In this document: one piece after another, positions 54,524 through 64,000 of the stretch | Position numbering within the stretch: position 1 is the first letter of the stretch | Layout of the letters: each line of letters begins with the position of its first letter | Assembly: GCF_022601875.1 (NCBI RefSeq) | Contig: NZ_JAKVIP010000016.1 | Span: forward strand, 25,292-89,291 | Direction: 5' to 3' | Length of the DNA: 64,000 bases | DNA from: Chryseobacterium sp. SSA4.19 | GTDB taxonomy: Bacteria > Bacteroidota > Bacteroidia > Flavobacteriales > Weeksellaceae | The notes under the pieces: generated by a model | What the model saw: only the letters and a program-made list of their open reading frames with translations | What the model was told of the DNA's origin: nothing | Database searches by the model: none | Made by a program: the position numbers and the translations under genes

Positions 54524-55306
54524 ATGATACTCGAAAATATAGAATTTTATAAATACCAAGGGACAGGTAATGATTTCGTTATGGTGGATAATCGTGATCT
54601 CCAGTTTCCGAAAAATAAAGAAATCATTGAAAAACTTTGTGATAGAAGGTTCGGTATCGGTGCAGATGGTCTGATCCTTCTGGAAAATGATGATCTCTAC
54701 GATTTTAAAATGGTATATTATAATTCTGACGGCGGCGAAAGTACTATGTGCGGAAATGGCGGCAGATGTCTGGTAGCTTTTGCTTTTTTTCTTGATATTT
54801 TTGAAAGCAGATGCCGGTTCATCGCTATTGACGGTGAGCATGAAGCAGAAATCCATAGTGGAATTGTTAAATTAAAAATGATTGATGTTGACCATATTCT
54901 TGCTGAAAATGGAGATTCTGTTTTAAATACAGGATCACCCCATTATGTAAAATACATTGAAAATTTGGTTAACTATAATGTGTTTGCAGAAGGAAAAGGA
55001 ATAAGAAATTCTGAAGATCATAAAGAAAACGGTATTAATGTCAATTTTGTAGAGAAAGTAAGAGATGATGAAATTTTCGTAAGAACCTATGAACGAGGTG
55101 TGGAAGATGAAACATACAGCTGCGGGACAGGTGTTACGGCCTCCGCTTTAACTTTTCTGCAAAACAGCCATCTAACTTCAGTAAAAGTTAAAACTTTAGG
55201 TGGCAACCTTAAAGTGTATGCTGAAAGAGATGGGAACGCTTTCAAAAACATCTGGCTGGAAGGCCCGGCAAAGCAGGTTTTCAAAGGAAAAATCAATCTT
55301 ATTTAA
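54524..55306 (+). CDS. dapF: Diaminopimelate epimerase
   Basis: Converts LL- to meso-diaminopimelate for lysine and peptidoglycan. 260 residues. Both catalytic cysteines are present: Cys76 in STMCGNGGRC and Cys200 in YSCGTGVTA. The opening YQGTGNDFVMVDN and RFGIGADGL are family hallmarks. mltG follows 22 bp downstream, so the two cell-wall genes are probably cotranscribed. Confidence 0.96.
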   Translation: MILENIEFYKYQGTGNDFVMVDNRDLQFPKNKEIIEKLCDRRFGIGADGLILLENDDLYDFKMVYYNSDGGESTMCGNGGRCLVAFAFFLDIFESRCRFIAIDGEHEAEIHSGIVKLKMIDVDHILAENGDSVLNTGSPHYVKYIENLVNYNVFAEGKGIRNSEDHKENGINVNFVEKVRDDEIFVRTYERGVEDETYSCGTGVTASALTFLQNSHLTSVKVKTLGGNLKVYAERDGNAFKNIWLEGPAKQVFKGKINLI

Positions 55307-55328
55307 ACAAAACCTTAATCGATAGTCA

Positions 55329-56357
55329 ATGAAAAAAACTATTCTCCTGATCATCCTTCTTATTTTTGTTGTAGGTGGATTTTTCGGCTTTAAATTTTAT
55401 ACCAAATATTACGGGAACAATATTCAGAAAGATGGTTATGTACTGATTCCACATGATGCATCATTCAGGCAAATTCTGGATTCGGCGGCAAAGTATGTTG
55501 ATAATAAAGAATCTTTTGAAGCTGTTGCTAAAGAAAAGGATCTTGAAAAGAATTTCAAGGCCGGACGTTATCACTTCCGTAAAGGCTTGGGAAATACACG
55601 CCTTGTAAATATGATTAAGGCAGGCAATCAGGCACAGAACAGTTTTAGAATCGGAGATTTCGGAGACGTCTACCAAATGCTGGGTAAAGTTACCAGAAAA
55701 ACAGAACTGGATTCTTTAAAATTTGTAAACGATCTTAATGCCATTGCTACAGAAAAAGGCTATAATAGTGCAGAGGATCTTAAAAAATATTTTTTCATCG
55801 ACACCTATAATTTTTTCTGGACGGTAACTCCCAAGGATTTTTTTAACCGATTTAATGACCAGTATAATGAATTCTGGAATGCAGGCAGAAAGGCAAAAGA
55901 AGAACAGTCAGGTTTAACAAGAGATCAGATCTATGCATTGGCTTCCATCGTGTATAAAGAATCCGGAGGAAAGAAAGATGAAATGAAAACAATTGCCGGC
56001 CTTTACCTGAACCGTTACAGAAAAGGAATGAAACTGCAATCCGATCCTACCGTAATTTATGCCATTAATAAACAGACGAATTTCAAAGAGCCGCCTATCA
56101 AAAGGGTTTTTTATAAATATCTCTCAACACCCTCTCCGTATAACACCTATGCAAATAAAGGTATCCCGCCGGGACCAATCTGTATTGTAGATAAAAGTTC
56201 AGTAGATGCCGTTTTAAATGCAGAAAAAAATGATTATATATTTATGTGTGCTGATCCAGCCAGATTTGGCTACCACAAATTTACCGCAAGTGCCGAACAG
56301 CATGCCATCAATGCAAAGGCATATCAGGACTGGCTAAATTCAAAAAATATAAAATAA
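55329..56357 (+). CDS. mltG: Endolytic transglycosylase MltG
   Basis: Inner-membrane lytic transglycosylase thought to cut nascent glycan strands and set their length. 342 residues: one N-terminal helix (about 4-24), a LysM-like domain, and the YceG catalytic domain with the key Glu in SIVYKESGGKKDEMKTIAG, then LYLNRYRKGMKLQSDPTV, and PSPYNTYANKGIPPGPI followed by the closing YIFMCADPA. The short SPYNTY region and length are typical. It follows dapF, another cell-wall gene. Confidence 0.95.
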   Translation: MKKTILLIILLIFVVGGFFGFKFYTKYYGNNIQKDGYVLIPHDASFRQILDSAAKYVDNKESFEAVAKEKDLEKNFKAGRYHFRKGLGNTRLVNMIKAGNQAQNSFRIGDFGDVYQMLGKVTRKTELDSLKFVNDLNAIATEKGYNSAEDLKKYFFIDTYNFFWTVTPKDFFNRFNDQYNEFWNAGRKAKEEQSGLTRDQIYALASIVYKESGGKKDEMKTIAGLYLNRYRKGMKLQSDPTVIYAINKQTNFKEPPIKRVFYKYLSTPSPYNTYANKGIPPGPICIVDKSSVDAVLNAEKNDYIFMCADPARFGYHKFTASAEQHAINAKAYQDWLNSKNIK

Positions 56358-56526
56358 GAAATAAATTTAACTTTATTTTAACAATTTAATAATTAACATT
56401 TCGCATTTTAAAGCGACATATAGGTTATAAATAATAAATTATTACTCAATATTGTGGTATTACCTTAATTAATAATTTCACAATATTAAGTAAGATCTTT
56501 CACGATATTTACACAAAAAATACCTT

Positions 56527-59037
56527 ATGAATCAGACGGAAATCATTAACATTTTTACAAAAAAAACCTTAGGGCTTACTTTTGTACTTTCGGCAGCGGC
56601 GTTTGCTTTTGGACAGGAGAAGGTAGGTATTTCCGGGACGATTGTTAGTAAAAACAATCAGTCCGTTCCTTATGCTTCTGTTACGTTCAGTAATAAAGCA
56701 AACAAATTATTCAGTGATGCAGCACTTACCGATGAAAAAGGGCAATATAAGCTTGACCTTGCACCCGGAGCTTACGATATTACTGTAGAGGCTATCGATT
56801 ACAAAAAAAGCGTTGTTAATAAACAAATCACTGCTGCCGGCAATATCGGAGCATTCTCTATTGACCCTGAAACCAGCTCTACCAATCTTAAAACAGGAGA
56901 TATCCAAGGCGTTGTCATTACCGCACCATCCACCAAGCCTTATAAAGTAGAATTGGATAAAAGAACGTATGATCCGTCTCAGGATATCGTGAGCAAAGGC
57001 GGAAATTTACAGGATGTGTTATCTAATGTTCCTTCCGTTTCAGTAGATACGGACGGTACAGTCTCTATGCGCGGAAGTTCCAATGTAAGGTTTTTAATTA
57101 ACGGAAAGCCTTCTGCGCTTCTTGGAATTGATGATGGCGCCAATGCTTTACAAAGTATTCCGGCTGATCAGATTGAAAGAATTGAGGTGATTACCAACCC
57201 TTCCTCGAAATTTGAAGCGAGCGGAACAGCAGGTATTTTGAACATTATTTTGAAGAAAAGTAAAAAGACAGGTTTCAACGGCAGTGTAACCGGAACTTTA
57301 GGATATTTGCCACAAACGAACCTTAATACCAACCTCAGTTGGAGAAAAGGAAACCTTACATGGTTTCTTAATGGTGGCGGTGGTTATAGAGAATCTAAAT
57401 TTACCAATAGAAACAATGCAACTTATTTTAATGCTGTAAATCCCAAAGACCGGTTAAAAGCAGACCAAGAATCAATTACCAATAGTAAAAATGATAACTA
57501 TAATGCTTCTACAGGTTTCGTATACGATTTTTCTGACAAAACATCTTTCAATGCATCGGGAACGGTAAGAACTTTTGACAGCCAAAATAACGGAACCGTT
57601 GATTATAATTACCTTTTATTAAACGGAAGTGCTCCTTTTACATTAAGAAAAAATACGGGTTCTAACAACAACCTTGCCTTCCAGGGAGATTTTGGTTTAG
57701 ATCATAAATTTGATGATAAAGGACAGAACTTATCATTATCATTAAGTTTGCAGAGAAGCAGATCATATAATGATACGGATGTTTTACAGACAGACAACAA
57801 CATTTTTACGCTACAAAATATTATTGATCAAAATACGATTAATAAAACACTAATCGGAAAGGCTGATTACGAACTTCCTATTGGTGAAAATTCTAAGTTG
57901 GAAGCTGGATACAGATTAGATATCAATCAGAATACCTATGATAATGATGTTTCTCAGAGAACTGCTATTGCAAATGCCTTTTTCTTCTTGCCTGATTTTA
58001 CTTATGATGCTCTTTATAAAGAAACATTTAATGCAGGCTATGTTCAGTTTAAAAGTAGAATAGGTAAATTGGGTTATCAGGTTGGTTTAAGAAATGAAAA
58101 CTCCCAAGTAGATATAAAATATCAGAATTTAAATCCTCTGACACCGATTATCGATAAATCTAAGAATTATAACAACTTATTTCCAAGTGTTTTCTTAAGC
58201 TACGAAATTGCAAAAGATAATCAGTTCTTGGTTAATTACTCAAGAAGAATTGACCGCCCAAGATCTTTCTTCCTTATTCCTAATCCCAGTTATACGGACA
58301 ACCAGAATATCTTTGATGGAAATATTGATCTGAACCCATCTTATGTAGATTCTTATGAGTTCGGATACAGTATTTCTAAAAGTAAATTTACCGTTAATCC
58401 TACTTTATACTTCAGACATTCAACTGATGACGTAAAGATGGTAGTTTATACTGATGCTCAGGGAGCTTTCCATACAAAACCTGTCAATTTAGGAACAGAT
58501 GACCGTTATGGTTTAGATCTTAACTTTAACTGGGATGCTACAAAATGGCTGAAATTATTAGGTAATGTTGATTTATTCGGTTATAAAACAACAGGTGTTT
58601 TCGATGATCCGCAACTTGTATCTAAACCACTTTCTTTTGAAGGTTCCGGATTTTCTACAAGAGCAAGATTAACCACAACCTTTAAAGTTGACAAAACATT
58701 TAGCTTCCAGTTTCAGGGTAATTACAGAGGAGCACAGAAATCCCAGAACCAAGATAGAAAAGATATGTATTCTATCAACTTCGGAGCTTCAAAAACCGTG
58801 TTAAATGGTAATGGAACAATCAGTTTTAACATCCAGGATATATTTAACACAAGAGCAATGAGAAGCCTTACAAAAACAGCTGATTTTGATCGAGATTCTT
58901 ATATGCAATGGCAGCCTAGACAGTTTGCTTTATCGTTCACCTACAGATTTAAGCAGGGAGAAAAGATTGAGCAGCCAAAAAGAAAAAAAGACGTTAATGC
59001 CAATGCTACAGGTGATGATCAGCAAGGACCGATGTAA
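56527..59037 (+). CDS. TonB-dependent outer-membrane receptor-like protein
   Basis: An 836-residue outer-membrane protein. After a signal region (ending about 30, AAFAFGQ) it has a carboxypeptidase-regulatory-like domain (about 34-115; GTIVSKNNQSVPYASVTF), a plug (about 140-240; NLQDVLSNVPSVSVDTDGTV, RFLINGKPSALLG, IERIEVITNPSSKFEASG) and a beta-barrel of about 580 residues. It resembles the outer-membrane-beta-barrel (OMP_b-brl_3) receptors rather than SusC. No SusD or transport operon is nearby, so the ligand is unknown. The tail is Lys/Gln-rich. Terminator immediately downstream. Confidence 0.9.
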   Translation: MNQTEIINIFTKKTLGLTFVLSAAAFAFGQEKVGISGTIVSKNNQSVPYASVTFSNKANKLFSDAALTDEKGQYKLDLAPGAYDITVEAIDYKKSVVNKQITAAGNIGAFSIDPETSSTNLKTGDIQGVVITAPSTKPYKVELDKRTYDPSQDIVSKGGNLQDVLSNVPSVSVDTDGTVSMRGSSNVRFLINGKPSALLGIDDGANALQSIPADQIERIEVITNPSSKFEASGTAGILNIILKKSKKTGFNGSVTGTLGYLPQTNLNTNLSWRKGNLTWFLNGGGGYRESKFTNRNNATYFNAVNPKDRLKADQESITNSKNDNYNASTGFVYDFSDKTSFNASGTVRTFDSQNNGTVDYNYLLLNGSAPFTLRKNTGSNNNLAFQGDFGLDHKFDDKGQNLSLSLSLQRSRSYNDTDVLQTDNNIFTLQNIIDQNTINKTLIGKADYELPIGENSKLEAGYRLDINQNTYDNDVSQRTAIANAFFFLPDFTYDALYKETFNAGYVQFKSRIGKLGYQVGLRNENSQVDIKYQNLNPLTPIIDKSKNYNNLFPSVFLSYEIAKDNQFLVNYSRRIDRPRSFFLIPNPSYTDNQNIFDGNIDLNPSYVDSYEFGYSISKSKFTVNPTLYFRHSTDDVKMVVYTDAQGAFHTKPVNLGTDDRYGLDLNFNWDATKWLKLLGNVDLFGYKTTGVFDDPQLVSKPLSFEGSGFSTRARLTTTFKVDKTFSFQFQGNYRGAQKSQNQDRKDMYSINFGASKTVLNGNGTISFNIQDIFNTRAMRSLTKTADFDRDSYMQWQPRQFALSFTYRFKQGEKIEQPKRKKDVNANATGDDQQGPM

Positions 59038-59060
59038 TTGTAATAGATACATACCAATAA

Positions 59061-59090
59061 AAAAATCCCGAAAATATTTTCGGGATTTTT
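59061..59090. terminator. Bidirectional terminator
   Basis: A perfect 15-base inverted repeat with no spacer (AAAAATCCCGAAAAT and its complement) between the convergent receptor (+) and nucleotidyltransferase (-) genes, with A and T runs on each side. Confidence 0.88.
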
Positions 59091-59091
59091 T

Positions 59092-59553
59092 TTATTTTTC
59101 AAGTTCAGCAGCTTCCATTCTGGAAAGCTTTGCCAATTCCGCTTCGTAAATTCTCTTTCTTAGGTCGCTGGAAGAAAAACGGTGGTCTCTTTTATTGTAA
59201 AAAATTTCGATTCCTTTTTCCTCACAATATTTTTTCCCGGTAAAATCCCTGTCAAGATAATCATCCCCGATAACTCTTACATCAATAACAAAAGACTTCA
59301 GGATATCCAGAAGATCTTCTTCCGTGTAATAAGGAATAATCTCGTCTACAGCATTTACTGCGCGCAACTGAATATACCGCTCTACAATAGTCTGTGTGGG
59401 TTTATTTTTATTAGGACGGTCGTGGGACGGATCAATCTGTAAACCTACGATCAGATAGTCGCAGACTGTTTTTGCTTCCTCAAGCATTTTGATATGACCG
59501 GCATGTAATAAGTCAAATGAGGAAAATGTTATGCCTATTCGTTCTGTTTTCAT
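59092..59553 (-). CDS. Adenylyl/cytidylyltransferase family protein
   Basis: A 153-residue nucleotidyltransferase of the glycerol-3-phosphate cytidylyltransferase/HldE type: TFSSFDLLHAGHIKMLEEA holds the HxGH motif (His17-Ala-Gly-His20), followed by DYLIVGLQ and VERYIQLRAV. The usual RTEGISTT near the end is replaced by HRFSSSDLRKR. The activated substrate is probably a sugar or polyol phosphate for a surface polymer. It lies before galE on the same strand, in a cell-surface sugar neighbourhood. Confidence 0.83.
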   Translation of the reverse strand: MKTERIGITFSSFDLLHAGHIKMLEEAKTVCDYLIVGLQIDPSHDRPNKNKPTQTIVERYIQLRAVNAVDEIIPYYTEEDLLDILKSFVIDVRVIGDDYLDRDFTGKKYCEEKGIEIFYNKRDHRFSSSDLRKRIYEAELAKLSRMEAAELEK

Positions 59554-59632
59554 ATAATATAAGGATGTTTAGCTTCAAATCCAGCTTAAAAATAAAAAGC
59601 ATTATTGGCAGCTGAAATTCATTTTTTTTAAT

Positions 59633-60652
59633 TTAAGCGTCAACTTTTAAATAATGCTGCCATTGCCAAACGGTTTTAAGCGCTTCTTCCAGAGAAGTTT
59701 CAGACTTCCAGCCAAGCTCTTTCTCTGCTTTATCGACATTGGCATAAGCAATAGTAATATCCCCTTCCCTTCTGTCGCAAATCTGATACGGAACTTCAAC
59801 GTTATTTGCCACCTCAAAAGCTTTTACGACTTCCAGGACAGAAGATCCTTTTCCGGTTCCGAGGTTGAAAATATCAATTACAACTTCGTCAGAATCATTT
59901 TCTATTAATTTTTTTAAAGCTGCGACATGCGCCTTGGCAAGATCGACCACATAAATATAATCTCGTACTGCCGTTCCGTCTGCCGTAGGATAATCGTTCC
60001 CCCATATGTTGAGCTTTTCGCGGATTCCTGCCGCTGTCTGCATCACATAAGGAACTAAATTATTAGGTACACCGATAGGCAATTCTCCGATTTTTGCGGA
60101 TGGATGGGCACCTATTGGGTTAAAATATCTCAATAAAGAAATTTTACGGTGGTAAGCTTTTGCAAAATCAATCAGGATTTCTTCTCCCATCTGCTTTGTT
60201 TTGCCGTATACGCTTTCAGGCATTTTTAAAGGAGTTCCTTCATGAATCGGCATTTGGTCAGCCTGTCCGTAAACGGTACAGGATGAACTGAAGATAAAAT
60301 TGGAAATTCCTCTCTGTTTAAATTCCTGCAGAATATTAATTAAAGTAAACAGATTGTTTTCATAATAATCAACAGGCTTGAGCTGACTTTCACCTACCGC
60401 CTTCGAAGCCGCAAAATTAATACAGCCATCAATATGATGGGCATCAAAAACCTGTGAAAGAAGCTCTTTTCTTTTTAAATCGAAAGGATAAAAAACAGGT
60501 TTTTTTCCTGTAATTTCTTCAATATTTTTCAAAATGAACCTTTCTGAATTTGATAAATCGTCTATAATAACGACTTCAAAATTATTATTCAAAAGTTCCA
60601 CTACTGTGTGTGAACCAATATATCCAAGACCTCCGGTAACGAGTATTGCCAT
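59633..60652 (-). CDS. galE: UDP-glucose 4-epimerase
   Basis: Interconverts UDP-glucose and UDP-galactose for polysaccharide synthesis. 339 residues of an extended SDR fold: NAD-binding GGLGYIGSHT (7-16), catalytic Ser in FSSSCTVYGQ and the Tyr-x3-Lys in YGKTK, then RYFNPIGAHPS and RDYIYVVDLAKAH typical of GalE. It follows 79 bp upstream of the nucleotidyltransferase gene and is probably part of the same surface-sugar group. Confidence 0.95.
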   Translation of the reverse strand: MAILVTGGLGYIGSHTVVELLNNNFEVVIIDDLSNSERFILKNIEEITGKKPVFYPFDLKRKELLSQVFDAHHIDGCINFAASKAVGESQLKPVDYYENNLFTLINILQEFKQRGISNFIFSSSCTVYGQADQMPIHEGTPLKMPESVYGKTKQMGEEILIDFAKAYHRKISLLRYFNPIGAHPSAKIGELPIGVPNNLVPYVMQTAAGIREKLNIWGNDYPTADGTAVRDYIYVVDLAKAHVAALKKLIENDSDEVVIDIFNLGTGKGSSVLEVVKAFEVANNVEVPYQICDRREGDITIAYANVDKAEKELGWKSETSLEEALKTVWQWQHYLKVDA

Positions 60653-61091
60653 ATTTAATTTTTATGACTTTGTACACTATAACAAAGCCTGTGTTTAGTT
60701 TTTGGTTATATAATATCGAGTTAATCTGCCAAACTGACGGATATTAAGAAATATCGTAAATATTCAATATCAAATCAGCATTATTTTGTACAGAAAAATT
60801 AAAAAATTACGTGATGATATGATCAGAATAATAAATCCTTCTTCAATCAGCAAACTTTATTTCAAACGGAATTCAAAAAACGGGCCGGTTTATTGTAATT
60901 TCATTATAATTTTATAATATACAACATAAAATAAGCCCATAATTCATTTATCATTGATTATAAAATAAAATTTCATAGAAATAATTGCTATTTTCACACA
61001 CCATCGCTAATAAAATGGTATGTATAGGGTATAAAAATAATCTTAATTATTCACTAAAATCAGAAGCTTATTAATTTTGATTTGAAATTAC
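60653..61091. other. AT-rich gene-free interval
   Basis: 439 bp between the galE start and the DegT aminotransferase stop. I see no coding remnant, tRNA, stable hairpin or repeat; it presumably holds the galE promoter. Confidence 0.5.
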
Positions 61092-62216
61092 CTATTTCAT
61101 AAATTCCAACACAGCATCCGTGATGTATTTTAGCTGTTCCTCATCAAGCTCTGTATGCATAGGAAGAGAGATGACCTGATCCAGTAATTTATCAGTATTG
61201 ACAAAATCCGCATCGTTGCTTTCCTGGTAATATGCTTTTTGCTTTCTCAGTGCTACCGGATAATAAATCATAGCAGGAATTTCTTTTTCTGTCAGGAATT
61301 TCTGTAAATCATTACGTTTTCCATTTATAATCCTTAAAGTATACTGGTGAAAAACATGGGTGGAATTCCCTGCTCTCTCAGGTGTCAAAATATCTGGATG
61401 GTTTGCAAATGCTTCATCATAATAATCAGCAGCTTTTCCTCTTGATTCGTTATAATTATCCAGATGTGGAAGTTTTTTCCTTAAAATAGCTGCCTGAACA
61501 CTATCCAATCTTGAATTTACACCAACTTCATCATGATAATACCGTTCATACATGCCATGATTTACAATGCCTCTTAAACGGTGGGCCAGTTCATCATTGT
61601 TAGTAAAAATAGCACCTCCGTCTCCGTAGCATCCCAGATTTTTAGAAGGAAAGAAAGAGGTGGTGCCTACCGTAGACATGGTTCCCGCTTTTTTTACTGT
61701 TCCATCTGAAAAAGTAAATTCAGCACCAATGGCCTGCGCATTATCTTCAATCACATATAAATTATGCTCTTCTGCAATCTTTAGAATCTCTTCCATATCT
61801 GCACACTGTCCAAAAATATGCACCGGAATAATTGCTTTTGTCTTAGGCGTAATCGCTTTTCTGATGGCTTCCGGCGAAATGGTAAAGGTATTATAATCGA
61901 CATCTACCAAAACAGATTTAAGCTTAAGCAAATGAATCACTTCCACCGTAGCGGCAAATGTAAAATCTGCTGTGATGATTTCATCTCCCTCTTTAAGATC
62001 AAGAGCCATTAAGGCAATTTGAAGGGCATCCGTACCATTGGCACATGGAATCACATGGTTTACATCTAAATAAGATTCCAATTCATTCTGGAAAGACTTT
62101 ACTTCCGGGCCGTTGATAAAAGCCGCAGAATCCATTACATTTAAAACCGCATTGTCCACATCATTCTTTATTTTGTAATACTGACTTTGTAAGTCAACCA
62201 TTTGAATCTTTTTCAT
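61092..62216 (-). CDS. DegT/DnrJ/EryC1/StrS sugar aminotransferase
   Basis: PLP-dependent aminotransferase that puts an amino group on a nucleotide-linked keto-sugar for surface polysaccharide. 374 residues from ATG 62216 (MKKIQMVDLQSQYYKI); the longer frame from 62252 adds 12 residues with no family match. The PLP lysine is in SFFPSKNLGCYGDGGA. ANGTDALQIAL, EDNAQAIGA and NSRLDSVQAAIL are family hallmarks. The WecE/FdtB-like pattern suggests a 3- or 4-amino sugar, but the exact product is unknown. It diverges from the T9SS subtilase gene. Confidence 0.92.
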   Translation of the reverse strand: MKKIQMVDLQSQYYKIKNDVDNAVLNVMDSAAFINGPEVKSFQNELESYLDVNHVIPCANGTDALQIALMALDLKEGDEIITADFTFAATVEVIHLLKLKSVLVDVDYNTFTISPEAIRKAITPKTKAIIPVHIFGQCADMEEILKIAEEHNLYVIEDNAQAIGAEFTFSDGTVKKAGTMSTVGTTSFFPSKNLGCYGDGGAIFTNNDELAHRLRGIVNHGMYERYYHDEVGVNSRLDSVQAAILRKKLPHLDNYNESRGKAADYYDEAFANHPDILTPERAGNSTHVFHQYTLRIINGKRNDLQKFLTEKEIPAMIYYPVALRKQKAYYQESNDADFVNTDKLLDQVISLPMHTELDEEQLKYITDAVLEFMK

Positions 62217-62302
62217 AGATAAATATTTCTGTAAAAATAAGGATTTTAACATCCTGTCAAAAATTTTATTGATTTTGTTTTATCTTTATACAAAATAAAG
62301 AT

Positions 62303-63913
62303 ATGAAGAAAACTATACTTTTTTGTCTTTTAGCGGGTTACTCTCTAAATTCTGCACAAACATCCCTTGTTTTCGTATTTTTTAAGGATAAGCCCAACAA
62401 GGCTGCTTTTTATGCAAATCCTCTGTCCGAACTTTCCCAGAAATCCCTAAACCGGAGAACAACTTTGGGCATCGCACTGAATGATCAGGATGCACCGATC
62501 GAACAGTCATATATCAATACTATCCAGAGCATGGGATTTGCTGTTACGGATTATTCAAAATGGCTGAACGGTGTCGCCGTGAATGCAACCCCGGCACAGA
62601 TATCCATACTTCAGGCACAGACCTATGTTCAGTCGGTAGAAAGCTTTGCCAAAAATTCTGCTGGAGTGCCCAAATATAAAAATGTTAATAAGTGGGAAAA
62701 CCATTCAATTGTTCCCACAAATAAAACCTTAACTACATTTGATTATGGTTCCGGCTCTCAACAGATCGATCAGGTGAATCTCCGCCCGCTCCATCTGGCA
62801 GGATACACAGGAACGGGTGTAACCATAGCGGTGATTGATGCAGGATTTCCTTATGTTAATACGGGATCGGCTTTTTCCAGATTATGGATCAACGGCCACA
62901 TCAAAGGCGGATATGATTTCGTCACAAAGGGAACTGATATTTACAATACTTCAATCAGCAATCATGGCTCAGTGGTTCTGGGAGCCATCGGAGGCTATAG
63001 TCAGGCTAGTTTTGTGGGAGCTGCCCCGGATGCGGATTTTTATCTGTACCGGAGTGAAAATGCAGCCGTGGAAATTCCTGAAGAGGAATTATACTGGATT
63101 GAGGCCGCTGAAGAGGCAGACAGAAAAGGGGTTGATCTTATCACAACTTCTTTAGGATATTCTACATTTGACGACCCAAAATATAATTATAGCTACGCTA
63201 ACCTGAACGGAACCACTTCTTTCATTGCAAGAGGTGCTGAGATTGCTGCTGATAAAGGAATTTTCACATTATTCGCTGCCGGAAACTCCGGAGCGCAGCC
63301 ATGGCATTATATTCTGACCCCAGCAGACAATGCGAAGGTGTTTTCGGTTGGCGCAGTTAATTCTACAGGGACTTCCTCCGATTTTTCTTCATATGGCCCT
63401 AATGCTTCAGGAGTGGTAAAGCCGGATGCGAGCACTAGAGGCTCCATTACTACTTCCGTTGACAACAATTCTACGGTACTGGTGAACGGAACCTCAATTG
63501 CCACACCGATTGCTGCAGGAGGCGTTCCCTGTTTGCTTCAAGCTTTTTCCGGTATGAACCGAGAGATGATGAGAAACAGGTTAAGACAAACTGCATCTCT
63601 ATATCCAAATCATACCGATCAGATGGGTTATGGTATTCTGAATTTCGAAAGTTTTTACAATACGGTATTGAACACTTCAGAATTGGTCAAACATGAAAAA
63701 CTTTCCATCTTCCCGAACCCGGTTAAAAATATTGTGAATATTGCTACCGAAGCAGAAATTCTTTCTTTAGAAATCTATGATCATTTAGGCAGACTGATTA
63801 CTAAAATCAACCACCAGAAATCTGTAAAAGCAGATGGTTTTGCGAAAGGAGTTTACTACCTGAAAATCCATACGAAAGATAAAATTTATTACGAGAAATT
63901 TATAAAAGAATAA
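62303..63913 (+). CDS. Secreted S8 (subtilisin-like) protease with T9SS tail
   Basis: A 536-residue secreted protease. A signal peptide (ending LNSAQ, about 1-19) is followed by an I9-like propeptide region (about 20-120) and a subtilase domain with the catalytic triad Asp in AVIDAGFP, His in NHGSVVLG and Ser in NGTSIATPIAAGG. The oxyanion-region Asn is in LFAAGNSGAQ. The last 75 residues are a Por secretion tail (LSIFPNPVKNIVNI). It is expected on the cell surface or released. Substrate specificity is not predictable. Confidence 0.92.
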   Translation: MKKTILFCLLAGYSLNSAQTSLVFVFFKDKPNKAAFYANPLSELSQKSLNRRTTLGIALNDQDAPIEQSYINTIQSMGFAVTDYSKWLNGVAVNATPAQISILQAQTYVQSVESFAKNSAGVPKYKNVNKWENHSIVPTNKTLTTFDYGSGSQQIDQVNLRPLHLAGYTGTGVTIAVIDAGFPYVNTGSAFSRLWINGHIKGGYDFVTKGTDIYNTSISNHGSVVLGAIGGYSQASFVGAAPDADFYLYRSENAAVEIPEEELYWIEAAEEADRKGVDLITTSLGYSTFDDPKYNYSYANLNGTTSFIARGAEIAADKGIFTLFAAGNSGAQPWHYILTPADNAKVFSVGAVNSTGTSSDFSSYGPNASGVVKPDASTRGSITTSVDNNSTVLVNGTSIATPIAAGGVPCLLQAFSGMNREMMRNRLRQTASLYPNHTDQMGYGILNFESFYNTVLNTSELVKHEKLSIFPNPVKNIVNIATEAEILSLEIYDHLGRLITKINHQKSVKADGFAKGVYYLKIHTKDKIYYEKFIKE

Positions 63914-64000
63914 GAGAAAGAGTTGAAGTTGTTTAAACTTATTTAGGAAAAAGAGTTCCGAGAAAATTAGCAATTTTGGATTGCAATTAAAAAAGACTAA

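Overview
The window is a chromosomal stretch from a member of the Bacteroidota, most likely a flavobacterium of the Chryseobacterium/Weeksellaceae type. The evidence is AT-rich DNA, four proteins with C-terminal type IX secretion (Por) sorting tails, Bacteroidota-type promoter boxes (TAnnTTTG, sometimes with an upstream TTTG), many SpII lipoproteins, a fused SecDF, a single long RelA/SpoT protein and short A/T-rich intergenic regions. The genus is an inference from protein character; no 16S rRNA gene is present. Most of the window is core genome: there is no prophage, CRISPR array or intact insertion sequence.

Layout. 1-8.7 kb is a molybdoenzyme locus on the minus strand. An FNR-type regulator with four candidate cluster cysteines is followed by a NarI-like membrane subunit, a Nap/Nas-type molybdopterin catalytic subunit, a four-cluster ferredoxin subunit, a Rieske protein, a small two-helix protein, MoaA, a sulfite-oxidase-like lipoprotein and MoeA (cut by the window edge). 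The control region between regulator and operon holds three separate inverted repeats. 8.8-12.7 kb has a T9SS cargo protein, a decayed transposase remnant, tRNA-Ser(UGA), trxB and holA. 12.7-22.9 kb is accessory: a lone HsdR-N nuclease-fold protein, two frameshifted genes, a dienelactone hydrolase, a GNAT-cupin fusion, DUF2911, an unusual two-gene ABC system and lipoproteins. 23-28.9 kb is a pyrimidine operon, pyrB-carA-(four-helix-bundle insert)-carB. It is preceded by a short leader ORF that runs through a terminator, as in enterobacterial pyrBI attenuation. 28.9-38.8 kb carries an Lrp regulator, acs, a T9SS protein, rsh, nhaA, yihY, rlmH and trmL. 38.9-45 kb has a TPR protein, PAP2, TatA, an MFS transporter and secDF. 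45-53 kb has a secreted sugar dehydrogenase, a membrane protein, hemN, a broken sialate O-acetylesterase and an APC permease. 53-59 kb has pnuC, a low-complexity lipoprotein, dapF, mltG and a TonB-dependent receptor. 59-64 kb carries cell-surface sugar genes (nucleotidyltransferase, galE, DegT aminotransferase) and a T9SS subtilase.

Themes. Four dispensable genes (near 13.8, 21.4, 26.3 and 50.1 kb) each carry a frame break that one extra A/T in a short run would repair. A fifth A-run joins two proteins into one. Long essential genes in the window are intact. This points to lineage-specific decay or switching, but homopolymer errors in the assembly are not excluded. The most interesting candidates are the pyrB leader/attenuator, the seven-base-phased inverted repeats flanking the four-helix-bundle gene inside the pyr operon, and the composition and control region of the nitrate-reductase-like locus.
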